A DNA stretch of 64,000 nt. Origin: Clostridia bacterium (GTDB lineage: Bacteria; Bacillota; DSM-521; Neomoorellales; Neomoorellaceae). Shown here piece by piece: positions 31,900 to 41,016 of this stretch. A model generated the notes under the pieces. It saw only the letters and a list, made by a program, of their open reading frames with translations, was not told the DNA's origin and ran no database searches. The stretch spans positions 62,001 through 126,000 of the forward strand of contig JASUSV010000001.1 of NCBI GenBank assembly GCA_030445865.1. The letters are read 5' to 3'. How positions within the stretch are numbered: the first letter of the stretch is position 1; each line of letters opens with the position of its first letter. The position numbers were made by a program, and so were the translations under genes.

Positions 31900-33851
31900 C
31901 AGCGCACCACGGCCCCGTCGGTAATTTCAGCGTCCGTGGTCAGCAGCGCCAGGTTATCTCCATCTACCGCCGCCAGGACCATGCCTTCGGAAACGATACC
32001 GCGAAGTTTGGCCGGCTTGAGGTTGGCCACCAGGATTACCTTTTTGCCCACCAGGTCCTCCGGCCGGTAATATTTTGCGATGCCGGCCACCACCGTGCGC
32101 CGCTCGTCGCCCAATTTTACCTCCAGCTTTAAGAGCTTGTCGGCCTTGGGCACCCTTTCGGCGGCCAACACCTGGGCCACGCGGAGCTTGATCCGGCCGA
32201 ACTCCTCGATACTTATGAGTTCTTCGCCTTCCTTGCCAGCGGCGGAACTCTCAGCCCGGTCGCTTTCCCCGTTCTTTGTGCAAACTACGGCCGGCGCCGC
32301 CCCCTCCCCCTGCCATTCCAGGCGCGGGAAAAGGGGTTCGCCGCGGGCGATCTTGATGCCGGCCGGTATGCCGCCCCAGGGGGCAAGGCTATCCCAGGCA
32401 TGGAGTTCTGCTTTTTCTGCAATACCCAACTGCTGCCAGACCCGGCGCGGTACTCCCGGCATAAAAGGAGTGCACATTACCGTGGCCTGACGAATGGCTT
32501 CCGCCAGGTTATAGAGCACGGTGTTAAGCCGCTCCCGGTTTTCCGATCGCCGCGCCAGGCTCCAGGGAGCGGTTTCCTCAATATATTTGTTGGCCCGGTT
32601 AATCAATTCCCAGATGGAGCTCAAGGCTTTAGCAAACTCAAAATTATTTAGAGCCCTATCTACTTCCTCGGGCACCCGGGCGGCCAGGCTTTTAAGCTCC
32701 CGGTCAAGGGGGCTTTCTTCGCTTCCCGGGGCAGGGATATAGCCGCCGGCAAATTTTTCTATCATGGCCGTCGTCCGGCTCAACAGGTTACCGAAATCGT
32801 TGGCCAGGTCGGTATTGATGCGGTTTACCAGGGCCTCTTCGGAATAGTAACCGTCATTGCCGTAAGGCATCTCCCGCAGCAGAAAATAGCGAATGGCATC
32901 GGAGCCGTAACGTTCTATAAGGATCATGGGGTCCACAACGTTACCTTTGGATTTGGACATTTTGCCGCCTTCAACTAAAAGCCAGCCGTGGCCGAAGACC
33001 TGCCTGGGTAACTCAATACCGGCTGCCATGAGGATTATCGGCCAGATGATGGTGTGGAAGCGCACGATATCCTTGCCTACCAGGTGAACGGCTCCGGGCC
33101 AGTAGCGCCGGAATAAGCTATCGTCTTCCGTACCGTAGCCTAAGGCTGAAATATAGTTGGTCAGGGCGTCAAACCAGACGTAAATAACATGTCTGGAGTC
33201 GAAAGGTACGGGGATGCCCCAGTCGAAGGTTGTGCGGGAAACGCAGAGGTCTTCCAACCCGCCTTTGATAAAATTGATCATCTCGTTACGCCGGGAGGGC
33301 GGCTGGATAAATTCGGGATGTTCCTCGATGTATTCAAGCAGGCGGTCGGCATATTTGCTCAGACGGAAAAAGTAACTTTCCTCGCGCAAGAGCTCTACCG
33401 GCCGGCCGCAGTCGGGGCAGTTGCCTTCCACCAGTTGGCGCTCAGTCCAGAAAGTTTCGCAGGGCGTACAATACCAGCCTTCGTATTCCGACTTGTAAAT
33501 GTCACCCTGCTCGTAAATACGGCGGAAGAGCTCCTGGACCACCCGCTTGTGCCGCCCCTCCGTAGTCCGAATAAAATCGTTGTACTGGATGTCGAGCCGC
33601 CGCCAGAGCTCCTGGAAACTGGCCACAATACGGTCTACATACGTCAGGGGCTCTACGCCTGCCTCCTGCGCCTTGCGCTGGATTTTCTGGCCGTGCTCGT
33701 CCGAGCCGGTTAAAAAGTAAACATCGTAGCCGCGCATCTTTTTATACCGGGCCAGGGTGTCGGCCATAGTGGTAGTCAAAGCATGGCCGATGTGTAATTT
33801 ATCGCTGGGGTAATAAATTGGGGTGGTTACATAAAAAACCTTATTCTCCAA
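31899..33851 (-). CDS. metG: Methionine-tRNA ligase, long form
   Basis: About 650 residues. HIGH-type motif KLHIGHALTT, zinc knuckle CTPC...CPDC (about residues 125-145), and GKMSKSKGN signature are present. The C-terminal 110 residues, after a linker rich in Ala, Glu and Ser, are a tRNA-binding (EMAP-II/Arc1p-like) domain: IKLRVAQVLAAERVPKADKL and GKKVILVANLKPAKLRGI. The TTG at 33851 with AAAGGGGA upstream is preferred; another TTG 27 bases earlier overlaps that site. First gene of metG-tatD, divergent from abrB. Confidence 0.96.
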   Translation of the reverse strand: MENKVFYVTTPIYYPSDKLHIGHALTTTMADTLARYKKMRGYDVYFLTGSDEHGQKIQRKAQEAGVEPLTYVDRIVASFQELWRRLDIQYNDFIRTTEGRHKRVVQELFRRIYEQGDIYKSEYEGWYCTPCETFWTERQLVEGNCPDCGRPVELLREESYFFRLSKYADRLLEYIEEHPEFIQPPSRRNEMINFIKGGLEDLCVSRTTFDWGIPVPFDSRHVIYVWFDALTNYISALGYGTEDDSLFRRYWPGAVHLVGKDIVRFHTIIWPIILMAAGIELPRQVFGHGWLLVEGGKMSKSKGNVVDPMILIERYGSDAIRYFLLREMPYGNDGYYSEEALVNRINTDLANDFGNLLSRTTAMIEKFAGGYIPAPGSEESPLDRELKSLAARVPEEVDRALNNFEFAKALSSIWELINRANKYIEETAPWSLARRSENRERLNTVLYNLAEAIRQATVMCTPFMPGVPRRVWQQLGIAEKAELHAWDSLAPWGGIPAGIKIARGEPLFPRLEWQGEGAAPAVVCTKNGESDRAESSAAGKEGEELISIEEFGRIKLRVAQVLAAERVPKADKLLKLEVKLGDERRTVVAGIAKYYRPEDLVGKKVILVANLKPAKLRGIVSEGMVLAAVDGDNLALLTTDAEITDGAVVR

Positions 33852-33966
33852 GAGAACAGGTCCCCTTTCTAATATCAAAGCTTCTCTACCTGGTTAGCTT
33901 CAGTTTAACGAAAAAAGCAAGACTTGGCAAGGATAGCCCGAAGAAAGGATTTTCTTGCCTAAATGG

Positions 33967-33995
33967 TTGACTTTTACTGGAAACGTTGGTATTAT
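33967..33995 (+). promoter_or_regulatory. Sigma-A promoter of the abrB-like gene
   Basis: TTGACT, 17 bases, TATTAT, about 49 bases before the TTG start. Confidence 0.8.
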
Positions 33996-34043
33996 ATCAC
34001 TAGGTTGTCGAAACGTGTAGAAGAAGAAAGGGGGAGGAGAGCC

Positions 34044-34295
34044 TTGATTAAATCAACCGGCATTGTACGCAAGGTGGACGAGTTGGGCCGGGTGGTGATT
34101 CCCATCGAACTTCGCCGTACCCTGGGGATAGAGCAGAAAGACGCTCTGGAGATTTACGTCGACCAGGAAAAAATTATTCTCAAAAAATATGAACCGGCCT
34201 GTGTCTTTTGCGGTAATGCTGAAAACGTAATGAATTTCCGCGGCAAAAACGTCTGTACCGATTGCGCCCGGGCTATGGTTTCCCAGGCCGTCTAA
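34044..34295 (+). CDS. abrB: AbrB-family transition-state regulator
   Basis: 83 residues. The swapped-hairpin DNA-binding domain is at the N-terminus: KSTGIVRKVDELGRVVIPIE and LRRTLGIEQKDALEIYVD. The C-terminal 30 residues hold a zinc-knuckle-like CVFC...CTDC, a form common in clostridial AbrB proteins but not in B. subtilis AbrB. AbrB represses post-exponential and sporulation genes during growth. TTG start at 34044 with GGGGGAGGAG 4 bases upstream; an earlier ATG lies inside the promoter and is not used. Position between metG and rsmI is the Bacillus one. Confidence 0.92.
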   Translation: MIKSTGIVRKVDELGRVVIPIELRRTLGIEQKDALEIYVDQEKIILKKYEPACVFCGNAENVMNFRGKNVCTDCARAMVSQAV

Positions 34296-35134
34296 TCAAC
34301 ATCTTTAGCCTCCAAAACGGCCCGGTAGATATCCCGCCGCGGCCGCCGGTATTTTAAAGCAACTACACGCATGGCCTCCTTGAGGTCATATCCTTTTGCC
34401 GCCAGTTCTCGCACTTCCCGGGCCGCATCTTCAGGTTTAAAATCCGGCGCCCCCTGGGGCGGGGCCCCTGCCACTACCAGGGTGACCTCGCCCCTTGGCG
34501 GGTTTGTCTTAAAATATGCGGCTGCCGCCGCCGGCGTACCCCGCCAGGCCGTTTCAAATTTCTTGGTTAACTCTCGGGCAACTACCAGTTGGCGCTCCCC
34601 AAATACGGCTGCAAGATCCTCCAGAGTCTCTACTAGCCGGTGGGGCGCCTCGTAAAATATAAGGGTGCGGGACTCAAAAGCCAGGCTCTGCAAAAGTTTA
34701 AGCCGCCTGGCCGGCTCCCGCGGCAGGAAACCTTCAAAGATAAAGCGGTCGGTAGATAATCCAGAAATTACCAATGCAGTCACCAAAGCGCTGGGGCCGG
34801 GTACGGGTATGATTTCAAATCCGGCGGCAATGGTTTCCCGCACCAGTTCGGCGCCGGGATCGGCGATCCCCGGCATACCGGCATCGGTAACCAGGGCAAT
34901 GCGCTTTCCCTCCTTTAAAAGCCCCAGCAGGCGGGGTATCTTTCGCGATAGATTGTGGCGGTGATAACTTATCAGGGGCGTATGGATATCATAATGGGAT
35001 AAAAGTTCACGCGTCCGCCGGGTATCTTCGGCGGCAATTAAATCCACTTCCCGGAGCACCCGTAAAGCCCTCAAAGTTATATCTTCCAAATTGCCTATAG
35101 GCGTGCCTACCAGGAAAAGTTGTCCCCCCGGCAT
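34292..35134 (-). CDS. rsmI: 16S rRNA (cytidine1402-2'-O)-methyltransferase
   Basis: 280 residues, tetrapyrrole methylase fold. LFLVGTPIGNLEDITLRAL and AAEDTRRTRELLSHY are the family hallmarks, with VTDAGMPGIADPG at the SAM pocket and PGPSALVTALVISGL following. RsmI adds a 2'-O-methyl to C1402 in the decoding centre. It lies 4 bases after yabA and is convergent with abrB, overlapping its end by 4 bases. Confidence 0.95.
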   Translation of the reverse strand: MPGGQLFLVGTPIGNLEDITLRALRVLREVDLIAAEDTRRTRELLSHYDIHTPLISYHRHNLSRKIPRLLGLLKEGKRIALVTDAGMPGIADPGAELVRETIAAGFEIIPVPGPSALVTALVISGLSTDRFIFEGFLPREPARRLKLLQSLAFESRTLIFYEAPHRLVETLEDLAAVFGERQLVVARELTKKFETAWRGTPAAAAAYFKTNPPRGEVTLVVAGAPPQGAPDFKPEDAAREVRELAAKGYDLKEAMRVVALKYRRPRRDIYRAVLEAKDVD

Positions 35135-35138
35135 AAAC

Positions 35139-35423
35139 TCATTTTCCCCGCTTTTCTAAAAAACTAAGGCAAAAAAGGCAATCTTCCGAGCCACGCACGC
35201 GAGCAAAACTAGGGGGGCAAATGTGAAAGCCTTCCGCATAGAGTTTAGTCAAAGCGGAAGATTCTGCCCCTTCAATTATCTCTGCCGTCAAGACCGCCCG
35301 CAAACGGCGATTTTCATTTTCCAGGGCCAATACCTGGCTTTTAAAGCGCCTCACTTCCTTCAAAACCTCAACCAGCCTGTTCTCTACCTCCACCAGGGAT
35401 TCTACCAGGCCCTCGATGCTCAT
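35139..35423 (-). CDS. yabA: Replication initiation control protein YabA
   Basis: 94 residues, shorter than the 119 of B. subtilis YabA but with both parts: an N-terminal leucine-zipper coiled coil (about 1-50, [20 protein letters not shown]) and a C-terminal zinc site with His, Cys and a CLFC pair (FHICPPSF... [10 protein letters not shown]). YabA bridges DnaA and the DnaN clamp and limits re-initiation. ATG start one base after the ricT stop. Confidence 0.88.
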   Translation of the reverse strand: MSIEGLVESLVEVENRLVEVLKEVRRFKSQVLALENENRRLRAVLTAEIIEGAESSALTKLYAEGFHICPPSFARVRGSEDCLFCLSFLEKRGK

Positions 35424-36224
35424 TTAATTTTCCACCTCAATCTGGTGCAGCGGAAATTCCGAGGTAATCCCTTCGGCAAATTCCACAATTACCGTCTCTT
35501 TTATTACATTATAGGCCGTAACTTTGCCGACTCCCGCAGGCGTGCGCACTTGTGCGCCGCAGGGCGGGAAGTATTCCTTGGCCGCCTCATAGATATCGTT
35601 CTCATAACGGAGGCAGCACATGAGGCGACCGCATACCCCCGAAATTTTGCTGGGGTTAAGGGAAAGAAACTGGTCTTTGGCCATACGTATGGTCACCGGG
35701 TCAAATTCGCCCATAAAGGAAGAGCAGCACAGAGTCCGGCCGCAGCACCCGATGCCGCCCAGCATTTTAGCCTCATCCCGTACGCCGATTTGGCGTAGTT
35801 CGATGCGGGTGCGAAAAACGCTTGCCAGATCTTTAACCAGTTCGCGAAAATCAACCCGGCCTTCTGCGGTGAAATAAAAAATTATTTTGGCGCCGTCAAA
35901 GGTCATTTCCGCATCCACCAGTTTCATAGGCAGACCGTGGTCCTGGATCTTTCTCTGACAGATACCCACAGCTTCTTTTTCCCGCAGTTTATTTTCCTGT
36001 ACCTGCTTTTCATCAGCCGGCGTAGCCTTGCGGAGGACTTTTTTGAGAGGCTGGACGATGTACCCTTCCTCTACCTCGCGCGGGCCTATTACCACTTCCC
36101 CGTATTCCAGGCCGCGCACCGTCTCCACGATTACCTTATCCCCCTCTTTTAAATCCAACCCCCCAATCTCGAAATAATATATTTTACCGGCTTTTTTAAA
36201 ACGGACGCCTACAACCCTAACCAC
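35424..36224 (-). CDS. ricT: RicT / YaaT (PSP1-domain) protein
   Basis: 266 residues. The PSP1 domain is visible as LREKEAVGICQRKIQDHGLP and MTFDGAKIIFYFTAEGRVDF; two cysteine clusters follow, GCCGRTLCCSSF and CGRLMCCLRYE, which in the RicAFT complex bind iron-sulfur clusters. RicT acts with RicA and RicF in RNase Y-dependent mRNA maturation and in sporulation phosphorelay control. It overlaps the end of holB by 8 bases. RicA and RicF genes are not in the window. Confidence 0.93.
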   Translation of the reverse strand: MVRVVGVRFKKAGKIYYFEIGGLDLKEGDKVIVETVRGLEYGEVVIGPREVEEGYIVQPLKKVLRKATPADEKQVQENKLREKEAVGICQRKIQDHGLPMKLVDAEMTFDGAKIIFYFTAEGRVDFRELVKDLASVFRTRIELRQIGVRDEAKMLGGIGCCGRTLCCSSFMGEFDPVTIRMAKDQFLSLNPSKISGVCGRLMCCLRYENDIYEAAKEYFPPCGAQVRTPAGVGKVTAYNVIKETVIVEFAEGITSEFPLHQIEVEN

Positions 36225-37065
36225 CTAAGTGTAACCCCTTTCTTAACTGGGCCTGCAAATCCAGCAATAAGACCTCTAAAGTTAAACGGCGGTTGGCATT
36301 CTTCTGTAAGGCACGCCTGGCCTTGGTTATGGCCCGGTAACAACGGACGAGCGCCGGCAGGTCCCAGGCATTTATTTCCTTTATTTGAGCGGTAAATAAT
36401 AGTTTCTCCTCGCCCGTCAACTGCCATACCAGGCTATCCCGGCAGGCTATGGCCAGGCCTGCTAAGACCCCCTCCAGGTCCTCTTCTTGCTCCATTTCCG
36501 GTAATATTTCCTGAAAAAGAGCCAAGAGATCGGCCATGCAAATCCGCTGCCAGTAAGCTGCTCCGGCAGCCCCGATGGTGCCGGCTTCTTCCATCGCCAG
36601 CTCCTGGCAACGCGAGCGTATGGTAGGCAACAGCTGTTCCCCTCTGGCGGCCAACAAAAAAAAGTAGGTGTCCTCTGGGGGTTCTTCCAGAGTCTTGAGC
36701 AGGCAATTGGCCGCCTCGGTTGTAAAATCTTCGGCTGCCGTTACGATAACCACTTTGGCCCCACCCTGGCAAGCTTCCAGGCTCAGCCTAGCTTCCAGCT
36801 GACGCACCTGCTCGATCTTGATACTTTTTCCTTCCGGCCGCAAGTAATGGACATCAGGGTGGTTGCCTAAAGCTACTTGCCGGCAAGACCGGCAATTCCC
36901 GCATGGCCTTCCTTCCTGTGGTGCAATGCAATTGAGGGCCGCCGCTACCTTTTCTGCCAACTGCAGTCTCGTTGCCGGGTCTCCGCCAGTTAAAAGATAG
37001 GCATGGGCTAGCCTGCTTGCAAGCAGGGCCTGCTGTAACACGGCTGCGGCCTTCACCTTTGCCAC
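36217..37065 (-). CDS. holB: DNA polymerase III delta' subunit
   Basis: 282 residues. AAA+ clamp-loader fold with a degenerate P-loop (TGGDPATRLQLA, no GKT), a zinc site (CIAPQEGRPCGNCRSC, about residues 46-61) and the SRC motif in TIRSRCQEL. These mark delta', the stator subunit without ATPase activity. It completes the clamp loader with DnaX (47539). It overlaps tmk by 13 bases and ricT by 8. The yaaQ and yaaR genes, between tmk and holB in Bacillus, are absent. Confidence 0.92.
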   Translation of the reverse strand: MAKVKAAAVLQQALLASRLAHAYLLTGGDPATRLQLAEKVAAALNCIAPQEGRPCGNCRSCRQVALGNHPDVHYLRPEGKSIKIEQVRQLEARLSLEACQGGAKVVIVTAAEDFTTEAANCLLKTLEEPPEDTYFFLLAARGEQLLPTIRSRCQELAMEEAGTIGAAGAAYWQRICMADLLALFQEILPEMEQEEDLEGVLAGLAIACRDSLVWQLTGEEKLLFTAQIKEINAWDLPALVRCYRAITKARRALQKNANRRLTLEVLLLDLQAQLRKGLHLGG

Positions 37066-37700
37066 CTTCTTAAAAAAGAATCTACTATGGCTCTAACGGC
37101 GGCAAACACTTCCTCCACCGTCCCGCAGGCGTCAATCAAGCGGAAGCGCTCGGGTTCACGCCGGGCCAGCTCCAAGAAACCGGCCCTTACTCTTTGATGA
37201 AACTCAAGCGTTTCCTTTTCGATACGGTCAAGGCCGTTTTTTCGCCTGTCGCGGTGACGCCGCCTCAAGCCGATTTCAACGGGCACATCCAGGTAAAGAG
37301 TCAAGTCCGGCTCCAGTCCCCCGGCGGCAAACCTATTTAACCTTTGTATCAACTCTAATCCCAGACCGCGGGCGTAACCCTGATAGGCCAGGCTGGAATC
37401 TCCAAAACGGTCACAGACGACCGCCTTGCCGGATTGCAGAGCCGGCCAGATTACCTCGGCCACATGCTGTGCGCGGTCGGCAAGATAAAGCAGCAATTCC
37501 GCGCGCTCGTTTAAATTACCTGTTGCCGTTTCCAGGACTAAACGCCGTATCTGCTCTCCCAGCGCCGTCCCTCCCGGTTCCCGCGTACGTACGACCGCCC
37601 AGCCGCAACGGCCTAAATAAGCCGAAAGGAGGTCGGCCTGAGTGGATTTTCCGCTTCCGTCAATTCCCTCCAGGGTAATAAAAGGGCCGCGCAACTTCAC
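37053..37700 (-). CDS. tmk: Thymidylate kinase
   Basis: 215 residues. P-loop EGIDGSGKSTQ, the DR(F/Y) motif VVCDRFGDSSLAYQGYARGL, and the LID region RRRHRDRRKNGLDR with several Arg are all intact. It converts dTMP to dTDP. Its start overlaps the stop of the yaaO gene by 4 bases. Confidence 0.95.
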   Translation of the reverse strand: MKLRGPFITLEGIDGSGKSTQADLLSAYLGRCGWAVVRTREPGGTALGEQIRRLVLETATGNLNERAELLLYLADRAQHVAEVIWPALQSGKAVVCDRFGDSSLAYQGYARGLGLELIQRLNRFAAGGLEPDLTLYLDVPVEIGLRRRHRDRRKNGLDRIEKETLEFHQRVRAGFLELARREPERFRLIDACGTVEEVFAAVRAIVDSFLRRWQR

Positions 37701-39127
37701 TCCTCCACTACCATTATACCAGCCTCAGGGCCGAGCACTTGGCGCAAATAATCCACCATTTCCTCAGTAAGCAACTCCCCTGGTGCCGTCAGGCAACAAC
37801 CCGGGGGGCAGGGAGCAATAATTTCCGCCGCCACCTTGCCAGCCGCTTCTTTAAGGGGAACCCGGTGTCGCCGCGCCAAAAATGCCTCGCGGGGCGTTAG
37901 GACGAAGGGGGGTATATGGACCGGCAATGCAGGTAGCCGCCAATCTAGAAGTTGCCTACCGCTCCTGCGAGCAAGTCCCTGCAATCCCGCGACTAATCTT
38001 TCCACCTTTTCTTCCCGGTCACCAGGTGTAAGCAAAATAAGAAGATAATCCTTTCCGGCCATTTCTACCTCCTGCCGATAGGAGCGCCGGAGCGTTTCCG
38101 CCGCTTCTTCGCCCCGGCACCCCAGCGGCGCCGTGGGAATAACCAGCCGGGTCAAGTCTAAAGTCAAGGCCGCCGGGCTACATACTTCCTCCGGCCCTAA
38201 ACAAGGTAACCCTAATTTAGATAGCTTGTCCCGCAGCTCCAGGGCCAGATCTAAAACAAAGGTCCAGAGTTCGCGTCCCTTTAATTGCGCCTGGTACCGT
38301 GCCGCGTCCAGGGAGGCCAGCAAAAGGTAAGAAGGGCTGGTGGTCTGGACAAGGTTCAAGGCTGCGGCCACTTTCTCCCAATCAAGCCCTTGCCGGATAT
38401 GGAGCATGGCCGCTTGGGTGAAGGCACTTAGAGTCTTGTGCGCGCCCTGTACCACGTAATCGGCGCCCAATTTTAAAGCCGGTGATGGCAGACGCGGTTC
38501 CAGGCCGTAATGGCTGCCATGGGCCTCATCGGCCAGCACCTCGACGTGGTGGGCGTGGGCCAGCGCAATAAGACCCTCTGCCCGCGGTACTATCCCTTCA
38601 TACGTCGGATACACCAGAAAAAGGAGGCGGGCTCGGGGATGCTTCTCCAGGGCCGCTGCCAGCACCTCTGGCCTGATGCCCAAAGGCAGCAAGGGCTCCT
38701 TTAACCAATCCGCCTCCAGGTATACCGGCCGGGCGCCGGTAAGAATTAAACCGGCGAAGGCGGACCGGTGGGCATAGCGGGGCAATAAGACAACGTCTCC
38801 AGGGCTGCAGGTGGCCAGAAAAACAGACAAAATGCCTGCCGTAGCACCGTTAACCAGAAAAAAGGTATGCCCGGCGCCGAAAAAAGCTGCCGCCTGCTCT
38901 TGCGCCGCCCGGATGGCCCCTGCCGGTTGCTGCAAATTATCCAGGTCGGGCAGCTCGGTGAGGTCGCAAGCGAAAACATGAGGGCCTATAAAATCCCGCC
39001 AGGCCGGCCAGGCCCCGGCGCCGTCTTTATGCCCAGGGGTATGCCAGGAATCCCTTTGCAGGCGGCGGTAGTTTTCCAGCGCCCCCAGTAGCGGGGGCAG
39101 ACCCCGGAAATAACCTTGTCCAGGCAT
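37697..39127 (-). CDS. yaaO: Orn/Lys/Arg decarboxylase family PLP enzyme (YaaO-like)
   Basis: 476 residues, the short form without an N-terminal wing. RDSWHTPGHKDG is the family N-terminal hallmark, GATAGILSVFL and LADEAHGSHYG hold PLP contacts, and the Schiff-base Lys is in VQGAHKTLSAFTQ. The C-terminal domain ends with the acidic PCPPGC region. Substrate (arginine, lysine or another) is not readable. Related YaaO-type enzymes provide polyamines. It starts the yaaO-tmk-holB-ricT-yabA-rsmI unit. Confidence 0.88.
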   Translation of the reverse strand: MPGQGYFRGLPPLLGALENYRRLQRDSWHTPGHKDGAGAWPAWRDFIGPHVFACDLTELPDLDNLQQPAGAIRAAQEQAAAFFGAGHTFFLVNGATAGILSVFLATCSPGDVVLLPRYAHRSAFAGLILTGARPVYLEADWLKEPLLPLGIRPEVLAAALEKHPRARLLFLVYPTYEGIVPRAEGLIALAHAHHVEVLADEAHGSHYGLEPRLPSPALKLGADYVVQGAHKTLSAFTQAAMLHIRQGLDWEKVAAALNLVQTTSPSYLLLASLDAARYQAQLKGRELWTFVLDLALELRDKLSKLGLPCLGPEEVCSPAALTLDLTRLVIPTAPLGCRGEEAAETLRRSYRQEVEMAGKDYLLILLTPGDREEKVERLVAGLQGLARRSGRQLLDWRLPALPVHIPPFVLTPREAFLARRHRVPLKEAAGKVAAEIIAPCPPGCCLTAPGELLTEEMVDYLRQVLGPEAGIMVVEE

Positions 39128-39254
39128 ATTACCACCTGTGGATTATTGTAACATACCCGGCCGGGGCTTAAAATACCACATTTGGGAGCCGGCCATAACC
39201 TGCTTGGGACCGGCTTCGGGTCCTACCAAGCGATAAATGGGAGAGCATGGTGTC

Positions 39255-40025
39255 CTACGGCCCCTGGCGCTGGACTCCCTCATGGTCAACGTAATAGTCG
39301 CCCGGGAGCAATAGTTTGCCTACCGGTACTACCTGGTAGCCGTCGGCCTGGAGTTTATTTAAAAGTTGTGGCAGGATGCCGGCCGTATGCCGGCCGTTAT
39401 TATGAAACAAAACGATGGCTCCCGGCTTGATACCTTTAGTTACCCGCTCATATATATCCTGCGCCGATAGCTCTTCTCTCCAGTCCAGGGAATCCACGCT
39501 CCACTGGATGGGCGTATAGCCCAGTTGCTGGACAATGCGAATTACCCGGTCGTTATAATCGCCAAAAGGCGGCCGGAAAAGGGTCGGCTTAAAACCCGTG
39601 ATTTCAGTTATTAAGCGGGCGTTTTCCTGGAGCTCGCGTTCTATCTCCGCCTCACTCAAAGCCGTAAAGTGGGGGTGGGTGGCCGAATGAAGACCGATCT
39701 CGTGGCCGGCAGCAGCAATTTGTTTGGCCACTTCCGGATATTTTTTAAGCCAGATATTAGTAAGAAAAAAGGTGGTCTTGACATTATAATGTTGCAGAGC
39801 AGCCAAAATCTTGGGAGTATATTCTGCTCCCCAAGTTGCGTCGAAAGAAAGGGCTACCTTCTTCTCGTTTATGCCTACAGAATAAATAGGCAATAACCTT
39901 TTAGAGCGGCCTACCAGCACCGCCAGCGGGTGATAATCCGCCAGCAACGCTCCCAGGAGTAGCCCGCCTAAAAAGGCCAGCACGAGCGCCGCCAGATACT
40001 TCTTTCCCTTTAAAGTAAAAATCAT
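39255..40025 (-). CDS. Polysaccharide deacetylase, PdaB-like
   Basis: 256 residues. Membrane anchor at about 7-28, then a NodB domain: VALSFDATWGAEYTP (motif 1 Asp, second position Ala as in PdaB), HSATHPHF (motif 2 His-x4-His) and FRPPFGDYN (motif 3). PdaB-type enzymes are needed to keep the spore cortex after late sporulation. The start region lies inside a hairpin (40021-40048). ATG preceded by GGGGGG and GGGG runs. Confidence 0.88.
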   Translation of the reverse strand: MIFTLKGKKYLAALVLAFLGGLLLGALLADYHPLAVLVGRSKRLLPIYSVGINEKKVALSFDATWGAEYTPKILAALQHYNVKTTFFLTNIWLKKYPEVAKQIAAAGHEIGLHSATHPHFTALSEAEIERELQENARLITEITGFKPTLFRPPFGDYNDRVIRIVQQLGYTPIQWSVDSLDWREELSAQDIYERVTKGIKPGAIVLFHNNGRHTAGILPQLLNKLQADGYQVVPVGKLLLPGDYYVDHEGVQRQGP

Positions 40026-40048
40026 CCCCGGTACCCCCCAGGGATGAT
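40021..40048 (-). promoter_or_regulatory. Hairpin over the start codon of the deacetylase gene, also the porB terminator
   Basis: Minus-strand ATCATCCC pairs with GGGATGAT around a 12-base loop; the 3' arm contains the ATG start and is followed by TTTTTACTTT inside the coding region. It can act as terminator for porB and would occlude initiation of the deacetylase. Confidence 0.6.
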
Positions 40049-40079
40049 CTTATTCGGGCCATAAAAAAGATATGCCGGG

Positions 40080-41015
40080 CTAGCTCATCTCGGCCAATTT
40101 AAGAAGGTGCTCCCAGCGCTCGTCTACCTGGCGCTGGAATTCTTCTATTAGATATTCATTTCCCTTTTGGAAAAAGTGGGCAAAGCGGCCCTGAGGCCTC
40201 AGGTAATCCTCTACGGGCAACTTCCTGCGCGGCGTATGATTGATGATCCACTTCTTCCCACCGTCCGTTACCTCATAAAGAGGGTAAAAGCAGCACTCCG
40301 TCCCCAGGCGGGCGATTTCTACTGTTTTGGAGCTGGGGAAGCGCCAGCCACGCGGGCAGGGAGCCTGGACGTTGATAAAAGAAGGGCCGTCGTAATTTAA
40401 AGCCGTCTGCACCTTCCGCATCAGATCCCGCCAGGCGTGCAGGGAGGCGTTGGCCGCATAGGCGCCGTGGGCGGCGGCAATCTGGACTATATCTTTGCGC
40501 GGCTGCTGTTTGCCCTTTTGGGCCGGCCCTACATGGCTGGTCGTCGTCCAGGCGCCGTAGGGCGTAGCGCCGGAACGCTGGATGCCGGTATTCATGTAGG
40601 CCCCATTATCGTAACATACGTAGAGGCACCTGTGCCCCCTCTCCAGCATCCCGGAGAGGGCCTGCAGGCCGATATCGTAGGTGCCGCCGTCACCGCCGAT
40701 AACGATAATATCAAATTCCTTATCCCTTGCTAGCCTACCCCGTTTCTTTAAGGCTACTACGGCCCTCTCGATTCCGCTGGCAACAGCGGCGGCGTTTTCA
40801 AAAGCATTATGGTAATAGGGGACTTTCCAGGAAGAGTAGGGGAATACCGCCGAAGAAACTTCCAGGCAGCAAGTAGGATTTACCACTATCGGGTTATGGG
40901 GAGCAGCGTAGAGCACTTGCTTGACGATCATGGGCGCCGGGCAACCAACGCAAAGGCGGGCGCCGCCGGTAAAAAGCGGCTCCCTCTGGCTGAGCTCTTT
41001 TAAATTCAAGGCCAT
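40080..41015 (-). CDS. porB: Pyruvate:ferredoxin oxidoreductase, beta subunit
   Basis: 311 residues from the ATG at 41015, with GGGAG 4 bases upstream. TPP site: VIGGDGGTYDIGLQALSG followed by YDNGAYMNTGIQRSG, a stretch characteristic of the pyruvate-specific enzymes; the cluster Cys lie in ARLCVGCPAP and NPTCCLEV. The four-subunit enzyme converts pyruvate plus CoA to acetyl-CoA, CO2 and reduced ferredoxin, or the reverse in acetogens. One base after porA; last gene of porCDAB. Confidence 0.92.
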   Translation of the reverse strand: MALNLKELSQREPLFTGGARLCVGCPAPMIVKQVLYAAPHNPIVVNPTCCLEVSSAVFPYSSWKVPYYHNAFENAAAVASGIERAVVALKKRGRLARDKEFDIIVIGGDGGTYDIGLQALSGMLERGHRCLYVCYDNGAYMNTGIQRSGATPYGAWTTTSHVGPAQKGKQQPRKDIVQIAAAHGAYAANASLHAWRDLMRKVQTALNYDGPSFINVQAPCPRGWRFPSSKTVEIARLGTECCFYPLYEVTDGGKKWIINHTPRRKLPVEDYLRPQGRFAHFFQKGNEYLIEEFQRQVDERWEHLLKLAEMS

Positions 41016-41016
41016 T

